A stretch of DNA of 64,000 bases from Zea mays (taxonomy: Eukaryota; Streptophyta; Magnoliopsida; Poales; Poaceae), in NCBI RefSeq assembly GCF_902167145.1, contig NC_050097.1, positions 111,075,982 through 111,139,981 of the forward strand. Reading direction: 5' to 3'. Below are positions 12,327 through 23,900 of the stretch, piece after piece. The translations under genes and the position numbers were made by a program. A model generated the notes under the pieces. The model ran no database searches, had not been told where the DNA came from, and saw only the letters and a program-made list of their open reading frames with translations. Numbering within the stretch: the stretch's first letter is position 1; every line of letters starts with the position of its first letter.

Positions 12327-12527
12327 GGCAGGGCGCGGCTCTTCGGGAAACCCGCAATCCGACAGGGCGCGACGCTTCGGGAAACCCGCAATCCAACAGT
12401 ACGCCGTCCATCAACGGTCACATCAAAAACCCCCGCGGAACCACTTCGAGCGAGGGCAGCGTCTCCGCCATCTAGCGACGTCTTCGGCACCAGGTGACTT
12501 TGTCGAACTGGTCCCTCAGAGGGCAAA

Positions 12528-13001
12528 TGTTGGGGCGAAGGCAAAGACGCCACCCTTCGCTCGAGGCCTTCGCTGTAGTCGCTGGTCTGACAGAGACAAA
12601 ACGGGCGGGGACACCCTTCGCTCCATTCGGCACCAGACGAAGGCCTGCGGCGACGCCATCCCGCAGTGCGGCCTCGTTCAGCTCTGAGGCCCACGTGTGA
12701 TCTGGCCCATTGTAACGGGCCCTGCGTGGCCGCCTTTGTGTTACGGGCCTAATTTGTAAAGGCATGCTTGTAATTACAGCTTGTAACCCTGCTTTATGGG
12801 AATATTCTGGGGATAAACTAGGTGTCTGAGGGCACATGCGTCCTTAACACAAGGCGCTGGGCACTCAGATACCTATAAATACCCCCGCACAGTGCCCGTG
12901 AGAGGCTAGATTAATAGAGCTATTGCCTCCTAGCACGTAACCCTGTTGTCACCAGTGTTCACCCTTGTTGGCCTCCTTGCAGTTGAGGGCAAGTTCCAAC
13001 A
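12528..13001 (+). repeat. E1 3' LTR with upstream polypurine tract
   Basis: 474 bp, seven by-eye differences from 1182-1655; three of them cluster in one stretch near the 3' side (GATTAAC versus GATTAAT region). The purine-rich stretch CAGAGGGCAAA ends at 12527. The TSD TCTGC follows at 13002-13006. Confidence 0.96.
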
Positions 13002-13004
13002 TCT

Positions 13005-16000
13005 GCCATTTACATAATATAAATCAAAGTACACAGAATCGAAACGTAGCCAACGTAAACAACCCACCACAGGCAGCTGACTAGGGGAGGTCGCTAGCCT
13101 AATCCTCAAACTCGTCGAAGTCCTGGAACTCCTGGAGATTCGCCTCGACGCCTTCTTCTTTACCTGAGCATAGATTGCACCAAAGGCAACCTGGTGTTTT
13201 GTGAAAGCAAGGGTGAGTACACATCAACGTACTCAGCAAATGCCCCGTTTGGCTGGAGTGGACTAGCTTTTATATGGGGTTAGGCTCAAGCAGTTGCTTT
13301 TAGTTGGTCAAGTATTTATTGTTAGTAGAAGCCAGGTTTTATCATAAAACCCAAGTTATAATCCCAAAAAGTACCTCCTTAGAGAGGAAATACTAGAACA
13401 CATAATTAAAGTCACCATCATTAACCATCATCATTAAAGTCATCATCTGAGGTGTATCCGGAGTATCTCTAATCAAAGAGGATCCCAAGGCTGCTCTTAA
13501 CCGTGAGCATGGCTGATATATCAGTTTCATTACCCTCTGCAGAGGTCGCACACTTTACCCATGAGCCGTGATTCCCGTTTTGCCCGGGGATCATGACTCC
13601 CCATTGATCACTTCCTAGGTGGTCCGGCACGGTATCACTACGTAGCTTTTACAAAGATTCCCTAGAGGTTATAGCCGCCCGTTAGGTTTCTCCAGTTTGA
13701 TAAACACAGTACCTCTCCCCGCAGGAGGGGTGACTAACAAAAGCAAAACGAAAGAACCTCGGCACCCAGCCTCGGCAGAGCAAGCACTGTGCCTGGACCC
13801 CATTGACGGCACGACGGCGAAGCAACTACACCTCTAGTTCCTCTAATTAATTAGCTAAGGGCGCCCCATTTCACCCTCATGGTTGCACTGTTATCCCGGG
13901 TGGTCTCTCAACGAACAGGTCCTTACGGAGAGGTACTCGGGAAACAACCCGAGTCCCCTTAAATGCCACGAGTATATCATCATATCCAGAATAAAACCAT
14001 AGTATCATCATTGTATCTCATCATGTTCATTGATTAAAGTAAAGCGCTAGCATGAAGCTAACCATAGTAACCCGAAAGGTAAACAAGGATAAGGTAAATA
14101 GAAAGCTAGTCAATCCTTAGGTTTCAATTAAGTAGTGCGGAATAGTGAATTATAAATAGATAGGACATAATGGGTCAGAGGACACTTGCCTTCACCAAGC
14201 TGCTGCTGCTCAGGGTCTTCTCCTGCAATTCCCTCAGACTCCACGAACAGCCCGATATCTACGCGAGTGCAAACATACATCCAACATTCTTGAAACGGAA
14301 GGAAACAATACACCATACAACAATATAGATCAAATAAATATGCACACGACATAGAATTCGCATCTACGACTACGCGAGAAAGGAACTGAGACGACCGACG
14401 CTACAGTCGAGGGATATCACGTTTGCACTAAGCGGATATGAGTTATAATATTTAATTCGGCTTAATTAGATTGACGGACATTAATCATATGCCAAGTAAA
14501 ATTATTACTTAGACCCGATTAGTTTGCTACTCGAATAATCGTTGTTTAAATATGTATTTAATTAGCGCGAGCTATTCTAGGTGAGGCGAATTATTAACGT
14601 GCACAGAAGCGCACGACAACACGTGCGAACGGCACGCGCAACGCGCGCGAACGGCACGCGACGATTTAATGCGCGATGCGCGGGCGATGGCGAGCGACAC
14701 GAATGCACACGGGGGTAGACGAGGGATAGACGGGCGGTAGACGAGCGTAGACGAAGTCCCGTCGACGCACTGCGCGCAAGAGAACGCGAGTGCGTGCACT
14801 AGTTGCACGACGTGGCTGCGATGGCACGGCGAGGCGCTGCGCACGCGCGATTTTGATGTGCACAACATGGCTAACAGCGAGCCGGAGACACGGCGAAGGT
14901 AGACGAACGACCGGGGCGGGCTGCAGGGACATCGGTGGGGTCGGGCTTGGCAGTTCGGTCACCATAGCTAGCCATGGCGGGGTGCTGGGCGTGCCGAGCG
15001 CGCAGCGACTCAGCCGCGGCGGCTCGCTGACTTGGGGAGCGCGGCTGCGCGCGAGCGCCCTGCTGCTCACGGGCTCTTGCCGGTGGCCGAGGTGGACACA
15101 GGAGAGAGGCGGCCTGGTCGCCGGGCACCATGGGCAGCTCGACCACGAGAGCGCAGGGGTGGGGGCGGCTGCGCGCGAGCGAACGACAACAACGTAGAAA
15201 CAGCGCGTGAATGACACACAAAAACTACTAAATAGATGTTGTGTTTACACTAGACGACTATTTGATCATGTATTTGAGTTAGCATTTTTTATGTTAACAT
15301 GTATTTATAATTGCACAAATTAAAACTACATATTAGTTTTAATTAAATTGCTATTTTAATTACCATCAGATAAATAAACAATTAATAAATTAACGAAGAC
15401 ATGTGTTGCGATAAAATAATGTTTCTAACATATAGACGATATTATTACGAAGCAAACGTAACTGGAACGGATTAAAACGGATTTGGGACACAAAATATAT
15501 TGAGTATTTAGTATCTCACAGATTACTGTGATACGACACATTTCTATTATCCAAAAAAATGAGCCCCAAATAGGGTCGCACGGTTGTGGCCACAGAAGAT
15601 CACGCAAATTAAAAATGCCAATGGCTTGCTAACACGTGGCCACGTGAATTTGGGGGAAAGCAATTGGTTTCCTACTCTACCGTGAGCCTGTTAACCGCAC
15701 GACGGTTCTATTTCGGCTTTCTTCCATCTCGGGATAGAATGGAGGAAGGGTAGGAGAGGATGGCCATGGCCATGGCCCTGCTCGACCGAGCCAAGGGAGT
15801 CGTGCGAAGGTGGGGCTGCGCGCGTTGAGGAAGCTCGCTGGAGGGCGAGATCTGCAGGGGCTCACCGGGGAAGAGCAGAGGAGGCCGGACGAGCGAGCGT
15901 GGCTAGAAAGCTGAGGGCGGACGTGCAAGGAGCAGCTCTACAGCGTGGCCCCGAGCGCAGCGGCTGCTCCCAACCTCCATGCCGGACCGAGCAGGGAAGA

Positions 16001-17133
16001 GCATGGCTGGACGAGGGCGCGCGGGGGTCTGCATGCCGAGGCGCTCAGCGGCTCCAGGCTGCGCTGCCGCGCCGGCCATAAGCTTGGCCACGGACTCGCC
16101 TACGCGGGCACTGGCCACCGGTGTGGGCTCGGCCGGAGACGGGACTAGGGACGCGTGGGAGAGGCCCAGCCACCATGCCTGCCGTGGGTAGCACTGGCCA
16201 ACGAGCCTGCGAGCTGTGTAAACATGCAAGCAGGGCCTGCACGTGGAGGATTGTACCTGAGCAATCGTCGATCGCGCGCGTCGCTTCAGGAACGGGCACC
16301 AGGGGGCTTCGGAGGACGTCACTGTGCTTCAGGGACGGTGATTGCCGACGTCGGTTTTGGTCGATCTGGTTGCCGGGTATAGCGGAGGGAGAGAGGAAAG
16401 GGAGATTGGCTGTGATTGAGAAAGGGGGAGGCTGGTAACTGAAGGGGATCCCGCTCGCTTGATTCGGATATAGGGAGTTACATATCTGCGTAGAGGGCGA
16501 GGGAATTTTGTGAGGGAATAGGAAAACTGCAAGTGACACTAAGGTGGACGAGGTAATTGTGTTAAGCGAATAAGATGTTTTGCGGAGCTTAGGGAAATGC
16601 TGGAGTAGACATCGAGGGTATACAGGGATGGACAAGGATAGCCGACACGAGCAGCATGCCGTTCGCGAGAAGAAGCGGTTCAGTGATTCCGTGAAAAAGA
16701 ACACGAGATCCGGAATAGGCTCGATGAGAGGAAATATAAAATTATATATATATTTATAATTGAGTTTCCAAAATTTTATAGTTTTTGCAAATACTAAATT
16801 TTAAGTATTTAATTAATATTATAAAAAATGAAATTCATATTTCATACTCGAAGAAATGTTCCGAAGATTCCGAAAACTCTTGGGAACATCCTCGAGATAT
16901 TTTAATCTATTACGATAACATTTTGTACTCATAAACACTATGCATCGATATGAATGCAACAATCAAAGTTCCTCTAAGATCCTATTTTACTAGGCTTATG
17001 CATAGATATAAAAACAAAATAACTCTTCACTATTTAGGAAAAAGAAAAGAAAAGCAAGGAAAAGAGAGGGTAACACCTGAATTTGATGGATATCAGGAAA
17101 GAAATTTTATACCCCCAAATTCAGGGTGTTACA
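13005..17133 (-). repeat. T 3' LTR (LTR-b), missing its last ~149 bp
   Basis: Minus-strand start TGTAACACCCTGAATTTGGG at 17133. Its 15755-16933 segment is the inverted copy of 1-1179, and 13005-15754 is the inverted copy of about 21308-24062. Together these prove it is the same sequence as LTR-a in reverse. The left end at 13005 is a blunt junction to the 1-1179 segment, later split by E1. Confidence 0.88.
13099..14352 (-). other. Possible two-exon ORF inside T LTR-b
   Basis: Inverted copy of the candidate at 22715-23968. Exon 1 runs from the ATG at 14352 to about 14190 and exon 2 from 13163 to the TAG at 13099. Here the donor reads GCAAGT instead of GTAAGT, so splicing would depend on a weaker GC donor. 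Exon 2 in the open frame encodes an acidic tail ending FQDFDEFED. Confidence 0.35.
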
Positions 17134-19844
17134 AATCTAACCCCCTTAACAGAATCTCGCCCTCGAGATTCAAGAAGAGGCTAGCAAGAAACTGAGATTG
17201 GTTCATTGATCTTTCATAGCGTCTTCTAACTCAGCTTTAACTATGCCAGCTTTAACTTGCAGACTGGTTGCTTTGATCTTCAGATGCTCGAGACCGATTG
17301 ATGCAATTCTTGAGGATCTCCTGGACCTGTGGGTTAGGACCCACACACGCTTTCGCTACGCCACTCTGATCTTGTTGGTTGATGTTGTTCGCATTGTCTT
17401 CATTGGGGTTAGCGGCTAACCACCTTAACAGGAGCGTTGATATGCACTTGATGAAGACGTTGCTAACTTTGATCTTGACTGATTAAGAGAGGTTGTAGGC
17501 TGCCAATAGGACAGGTGCAAGAGGGAAGGGTATAGATAGAAAAGGTAAGCATAGATGGATTAAAGAGAGAAAAGGGAGAGCACCCAGCTACCTAACTCTA
17601 TGGCACTTATCTAGTAAACTGATGTCATTGCAGACCAAGGGCCACAACACATCAACACTCATCACAAAGAAGCAAATCAGTCATCACATAAAGACAACAG
17701 CACAAGCATACAACAACAAACATCTTGTTGCTATATGTTCCTTTTAATTAAATGGTGGTCTTTCTTAAAAAGGGAATAACTATTCTCTAAGGTTGTCGAA
17801 GGACAAGGAGAAGAACAAGACGTGTGGGATAGGGGAACAAGCACGACAAGGGATGGAGTTAAAGCAAGGATTGTAATCTACAAGGGAGAAAATGCAACCA
17901 AGGGCAGGGTAGGTAAACACCATTCTCAAATCGAGATGGGAAAGATGATAATTCAAAAGATAGGCATAAGATGAGCATCATAAAAGATCTAGTGATTACA
18001 AGGGTACAGGAGGTAACATGCAAAAGCACACCAAAAGATCGAGTTAAGACAAGACTTGCAATGCGACAGAGGAATAGGGAATGAACAAGGACGGGGAGGG
18101 GTAAGACAACACTCTTGAACTGAAATGGGAGAGGAAGCTTTAAAATATGGGTGCATGATAAACATCAAGGTGAAGATCGAGGGATGACAAGTGTTAAGAT
18201 GATAACGGACAAACACACAACAAAGGATGTATTCTAGACAAAACTTGTAAGGTGTCAAAGAAGGGGAAGCAGTCAATGATGAAATAGAGGAGGCATTATC
18301 CCCGGACAGGGATGGAAAAGGGAAGGCTTCAAAGGGTAGGTTCAAGGTAAGCAGGAAGGCAAGGGCATAGATATCACGAGGGTTTTAAAGGTAATAATGG
18401 ACAAGGATGTAGAAGAAGAGGTAGTTGGGTATAAGAACCAAGGATATAAATACCACAGAGGGTGGAGTTAAGACAGGACGTGCGAGTAAAAAAAGAGGGT
18501 ACGTCCAAGGGCCCGATAGGTAAACTGCCACTCTCAAATTGAGGTGGAAGAGGGGAGATTTTTTTTTGAGTATGAATAAAGTTGAGTATCAAGGCAAGAT
18601 CGATGGACGACAAGGTGAGGGTGATAGCAAATAAAAACACAGCAAGGGATGGAATTAACACAAAACTTGTAAGGCGACAAGGAGGGAAAAGAAATCAAGG
18701 GAGAGATAGGTAACTTATAGCCTTCAAACTGGGTTGAAAGAAAGAGGATATATTGAAAGGATAAGTTCAAAGTAAGCATTTAGGTAAAGACATAAATATC
18801 ACAAGGGCCAAAGGCGATAACGGACAAGGGTGTAAGAGAAAAGATGAAGGCATAGAAGAGCGAGTGGTACAAGTACAACAAGGAATGGAGTTAAGTCAAG
18901 GCTTGCATGCAGTAAAGAAGAGGATGTTGTCAAGGGTGAGATAAGTAAAACACTGTTCTTAAATTGGGATAGGAGATTCCAGATAACGGGCATAGGGTAA
19001 TCACCAAGGTAAGATCGAGAGATGAGAAAGGTAGAGGCAATAACAAACAAAAGCACAGCAAAGGACAAAGTTACAAACTCGCAAGCCAAAGAAGAGGATA
19101 CGACCAAGGTAAAGATAGGTAAAGTATAGCTCTCAGAATGAGACGGAAGAGAGGTGATTTTAAAGGGCAGGTATGCGACAAACATCAAATAAGATATAGA
19201 GGTGTCTAAGGTGAAGGTGATTATAACAAAAGGCATGACAAAGGATAGAGTTAAGGCAAGACTCACGAAGTGGTGAAGTGGAGAAAACAATCAAGGGTAA
19301 GATAGGTGAGGGTGCAATAGAATGGTTGAAGTAAGAATTCATTATCGAGAGAAATTATAAAGGAACAACGAGATCACCAAGTATGGGCAACATAAAATGA
19401 TCGCTCATGGACCGTTAAGAAACAGGGCTGGTCAAGAACATGTTAACTGAAAAGTCTTGAATAGTCATTGGGGGTATGAAGGTAAGCATACATGAAAATA
19501 TGAGAGTACACAAGACTCCAAGGATACAAGCATACGAATACCAAGAGAATAGAAATTGCCAAAAAAATAATGACTTAACAGCGGAATGGGAAAGGATCTC
19601 ATAAGACAGGAAGGTCATGGTCATATAAACCAAACTGTTTAAATAGAAAACAGAGGTACAAGGGTAAGTACTTTGAATTAAGGGATAAGGCTATTAAAAA
19701 TGCAAGGATGCGAGCATGTCAATACCAATGGAATAGATATTGCAAAATGCTAGCAATTTAACGATGGAAGAGGAAAGAACCCCCCCCCCCCGAAAACAAG
19801 AAGGTTATGGTCATGGGGCATCTACAAAGATGTCGCAAACACAA

Positions 19845-20200
19845 GAGTGAGATCAGTTCTAATAGATGGAGAGAAGTATATACCATACTAGAATAAAATA
19901 CTTTTGGCAAGGGGGCATATAGGAGCACAACATAGAATTAGTCGAGGTGACTAATATTTTGAAGCAGAGTCAAGGATGAGGTGAAGTAACAGTCAATAAG
20001 TCCATAAAATGGCCAATGCTACGAGTGAGATCAGTTCTAATAGATGGAGAGAAGTATATACCATACTAGAATAAAATACTTTTGGCAAGGGGGCATATAG
20101 GAGCACAACATAGAATTAGTCGAGGTGACTAATATTTTGAAGCAGAGTCAAGGATGAGGTGAAGTAACAGTCAATAAGTCCTTAAAATGGCCAATGCTAC
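19845..20200. repeat. 178-bp perfect tandem duplication
   Basis: 19845-20022 and 20023-20200 are identical apart from one base (CCATAAAA versus CCTTAAAA). The pair lies directly inside the PBS end of T. The near-identity against a much more diverged background shows a recent duplication. Confidence 0.95.
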
Positions 20201-20228
20201 TCTAGGCTAGCGGTCCTACAGTTAACCT

Positions 20229-20241
20229 GGCTTTGATACCA
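20229..20241 (-). other. T primer binding site (initiator Met tRNA)
   Basis: On the minus strand TGGTATCAAAGCC, four bases after the LTR end GTGTGACA at 20246. It matches the standard plant initiator-Met PBS and fixes the orientation of T. Confidence 0.88.
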
Positions 20242-20245
20242 CTTA

Positions 20246-20975
20246 TGTCACACCCGGTTTTGAAGGTAAACCGAATGCGAACTATGTACGTGCCAGGATC
20301 AGTAATTCACGTACACAGCGATTACATAAATGACTCATCATAGCACAATGCTTCGAATTACAATAAAGAGTAAGTAATATTATTATAGTCTAGAGCCATT
20401 TACATAATATAAATCAAAGTACACAGAATCGAAACGTAGCCAACGTAAACAACCCACCACAGGCAGCTGACTGGGGGAGGTCGCTAGCCTAATCCTCAAA
20501 CTCGTCGAAGTCCTGGAACTCCTGGAGATTCGCCTCGACGCCTTCTTCTTTACCTGAGCATAGATTGCACCAAAGGCAACCTGGTGTTTTGTGAAAGCAA
20601 GGGTGAGTACACATCAACGTACTCAGCAAATGCCCCGTTTGGCTGGAGTGGACTAGCTTTTATATGGGGTTAGGCTCAAGCAGTTGCTTTTAGTTGGTCA
20701 AGTATTTATTGTTAGTAGAAGCCAGGTTTTATCATAAAACCCAAGTTATAATCCCAAAAAGTACCTCCTTAGAGAGGAAATACTAGAACACATAATTAAA
20801 GTCACCATCATTAACCATCATCAATAAAGTCATCATCTGAGGTGTATCCGGAGTATCTCTAATCAAAGAGGATCCCAAGGCTGCTCTTAACCGTGAGCAC
20901 GGCTGATATATCAGTTTCATTACCCTCTGCAGAGGTCGCACACTTTACCCATGAGCCGTGATTCCCGTTTTGCCC
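20246..20975 (-). repeat. T 5' LTR remnant (last 730 bp)
   Basis: Starts TGTCACACCCGG on plus. It is an inverted copy of about 23482-24211, and its 20395-20975 portion is a direct copy of 13005-13585. At 20974-20976 it joins LTR-a with a 3-bp overlap (CCG) shared by both parents. Confidence 0.88.
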
Positions 20976-23900
20976 GTGGCCAAGCTCATGGCCGGCGCGG
21001 CAGCGCGGCCTGGAGCCGCTGAGCGCCTCGGCGTGCAGACCCCCGCGCGCCCTCGTCCAGCCATGCTCTTCCCTGCTCGGTCCGGCATGGAGGTTGGGAG
21101 CAGCCGCTGCGCTCGGGGCCGCGCTGTAGAGCTGCTCCTTGCACGTCCGCCCTCAGCTTTCCAGCCACGCTCGCTCGTCCGACCTCCTCTGCTCTCCCCG
21201 GTGAGCCCCTGCAGATCTCGCCCGCCAGCGAGCTTCCTCAACGCGCGCAGCCCCACCTTCGCACGACTCCCTTGGCTCGGTCGAGCAGGGCCATGGCCAT
21301 GGCCATCCTCTCCTACCCTTCCTCCATTCTATCCCGAGGTGGAAGAAAGCCGAAATAGAACCGTCGTGCGGTTAACAGGCTCACGGTAGAGTAGGAAACC
21401 AATTGCTTTCCCCCAAATTCACGTGGCCACGTGTTAGCATGCCATTGGCATTTTTAATTTGCGTGATCTTCTGTGGCCACAACCGTGCGACCCTATTTGG
21501 GGCTCATTTTTTTGGATAATAGAAATGTGTCGTATCACAGTAATCTGTGAGATACTAAATACTCAATATATTTTGTGTCCCAAATCCGTTTTAATCCGTT
21601 CCAGTTACGTTTGCTTCGTAATAATATCGTCTAAATGTTAGAAACATTATTTTATCGCAACACATGTCTTCGTTAATTTATTAATTGTTTATTTATCTGA
21701 TGGTAATTAAAATAGCAATTTAATTAAAACTAATATGTAGTTTTAATCTGTGCAATTATAAATACATGTTAACATAAAAAATGCTAACTCAAATACATGA
21801 TCAAATAGTCGTCTAGTGTAAACACAACATCTATTTAGTAGTTTTTGCGTGTCATTCACGCGCTGTTTCTACGTTGTTGTCGTTCGCTCGCGCGCAGCCG
21901 CCCCCACCCCGGCGCTCTCGTGGTCGAGCTGCCCATGGTGCCCGGCGACCAGGCCGCCTCTCTCCTATGTCCATCTCGGCCACCGGCGAGAGCCCGTGAG
22001 CAGTAGGGCGCTCGCGCGCAGCCGCGCTCCCCAAGTCAGCGAGCCGCCGCGGCTGAGTCGCTGCGCGCTCGGCACGCCCAGCACCCCGCCATGGCTAGCT
22101 ATGGTGACCGAACTGCCAAGCCCGACCCCACCGATGTCCCTGCAGCCCGCCCCGGTCGTTCGTCTACCTTCGCCGTGTCTCCGGCTCGCTGTTAGCCATG
22201 TTGTGCACGTCAAAATCGCGCGTGCGCAGCGCCTCGCCGTGCCATCGCAGCCGCGTCGTGCAACTAGTGCACGCACTCGCGTTCTCTTGCGCGCAGTGCG
22301 TCGACGGGACTCCGTCTACGCTCGTCTACCGCCCGTCTATCCCTCGTCTACCCCCCGTGTGCATTCGTGTCGCTCGCCATCGCCCGCGCATCGCGCATTA
22401 AATCGTCGCGTGCCGTTCGCGCGCGTTGCGCGTGCCGTTCGCACGTGTTGTCGTGCGCTTCTGTGCACGTTAATAATTCGCCTCACCTAGAATAGCTCGC
22501 GCTAATTAAATACATATTTAAACAACGGTTATTCGAGTAGCAAACTAATCGGGTCTAAGTAATAATTTTACTTGGCATATGATTAATGTCCGTCAATCTA
22601 ATTAAGCCGAATTAAATATTATAACTCATATCCGCTTAGTGCAAACGTGATATCCCTCGACTGTAGCGTCGGTCGTCTAAGTTCCTTTCTCGCGTAGTCG
22701 TAGATGCGAATTCTATGTCGTGTGCATATTTATTTGATCTATATTGTTGTATGGTGTATTGTTTCCTTCCGTTTCAAGAATGTTGGATGTATGTTTGCAT
22801 TCGCGTAGATATTGGGCTGTTCGTGGAGTCTGAGGGAATTGCAGGAGAAGACCCTGAGCAGCAGCAGCTTGGTGAAGGTAAGTGTCCTCTGACCCATTAT
22901 GTCCTATCTATTTATAATTCACTATTCCGCACTACTTAATTGAAACCTAAGGATTGACTAGCTTTCTATTTACCTTATCCTTGTTTACCTTTCGGGTTAC
23001 TATGGTTAGCTTCATGCTAGCGCTTTACTTTAATCAATGAACATGATGAGATACAATGATGATACTATGGTTTTATTCTGGATATGATGATATACTCATG
23101 GCATTTAAGGGGACTCGGGTTGTTTCCCGAGTACCTCTCCGTAAGGACCTGTTCGTTGAGAGACCACCCGGGATAACAGTGCAACCATGAGGGTGAAATG
23201 GGGCGCCCTTAGCTAATTAATTAGAGGAACTAGAGGTGTAGTTGCTTCGCCGTCGTGCCGTCAATGGGGTCCAGGCACAGTGCTTGCTCTGCCGAGGCTG
23301 GGTGCCGAGGTTCTTTCGTTTTGCTTTTGTTAGTCACCCCTCCTGCGGGGAGAGGTACTGTGTTTATCAAACTGGAGAAACCTAACGGGCGGCTATAACC
23401 TCTAGGGAATCTTTGTAAAAGCTACGTAGTGATACCCTGCCGGACCACCTAGGAAGTGATCAATGGGGAGTCATGATCCCCGGGCAAAACGGGAATCACG
23501 GCTCATGGGTAAAGTGTGCGACCTCTGCAGAGGGTAATGAAACTGATATATCAGCCGTGCTCACGGTTAAGAGCAGCCTTGGGATCCTCTTTGATTAGAG
23601 ATACTCCGGATACACCTCAGATGATGACTTTAATGATGATGGTTAATGATGGTGACTTTAATTATGTGTTCTAGTATTTCCTCTCTAAGGAGGTACTTTT
23701 TGGGATTATAACTTGGGTTTTATGATAAAACCTGGCTTCTACTAACAATAAATACTTGACCAACTAAAAGCAACTGCTTGAGCCTAACCCCATATAAAAG
23801 CTAGTCCACTCCAGCCAAACGGGGCATTTGCTGAGTACGTTGATGTGTACTCACCCTTGCTTTCACAAAACACCAGGTTGCCTTTGGTGCAATCTATGCT

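Larger units (their letters stand above)
1182..13001 (+). mobile_element. E1: full-length Tat-lineage Ty3/Gypsy LTR retrotransposon (degenerate)
   Basis: Two 474-bp LTRs (1182-1655 and 12528-13001) start TGTTGGGG and end CCAACA. They are flanked by a perfect 5-bp target duplication TCTGC (1177-1181 and 13002-13006). Internal order is PBS, gag, protease, RT, RNase H, integrase, tandem-repeat array, opposite-strand gene, PPT. Integrase after RNase H makes it Gypsy; the long region between integrase and the 3' LTR with an antisense gene is typical of the Tat lineage. The LTRs differ at 7 positions by eye (about 1.5%). Nonsense and frameshift mutations in gag and pol make it non-functional. It shares its family with E2 (51359-62487), which lies in the opposite orientation. 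Confidence 0.97.
17134..20245 (-). other. T internal region: non-coding, degenerate tandem repeats
   Basis: Just left of the LTR end, the minus strand reads a purine-rich tract (TTAAGGGGGTTAGATT) preceded by codons like LEGEIL, resembling the very end of a Gypsy pol and its PPT. From about 17500 to 19350 the sequence consists of diverged repeats of roughly 150-200 bp. Recurring phrases include 'cacagcaaggatggagttaa', 'gacaaggaggg' and 'aagatcgagggatgacaagg'. Short minus-strand frames (for example 17989-18345 and 18799-19290) share phrases such as PYKFC and CVFVCYH-like stretches only because of the repeats. A C10+ run lies at about 19781-19793. No gag, RT or integrase motif is visible. Confidence 0.7.
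13005..20975 (-). mobile_element. T: minus-oriented LARD-like non-coding Gypsy element with both LTRs cut
   Basis: In its own (minus) direction: the last 730 bp of an LTR (20975-20246), an initiator-Met PBS (20241-20229), about 3.1 kb of internal DNA with no recognisable gag or pol, a PPT-like purine run just before 17133, then an LTR from TGTAACACCC (17133) to 13005, lacking its last ~149 bp. The full LTR would be about 4.28 kb. Long LTRs around a non-coding interior match the LARD class. LTR ends TGTAACACCC and GTGTGACA resemble Tekay/Del-type elements. The element lies inside a plus-oriented LTR of its own family (LTR-a). Confidence 0.75.

Noticed and set aside
14666..15217. 183-codon frame (and inverted partner 21849-22490) rich in Arg/Ser/Pro
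   Set aside because: It sits within the T LTR, is compositionally biased, has competing frames on both strands and no domain. The better candidate in this LTR is the spliced ORF.
17989..19290. Several minus-strand frames with PYKFC and CVFICYH phrases, possibly a membrane protein
   Set aside because: The shared phrases come from degenerate DNA repeats; frames are short, shifted and end randomly.
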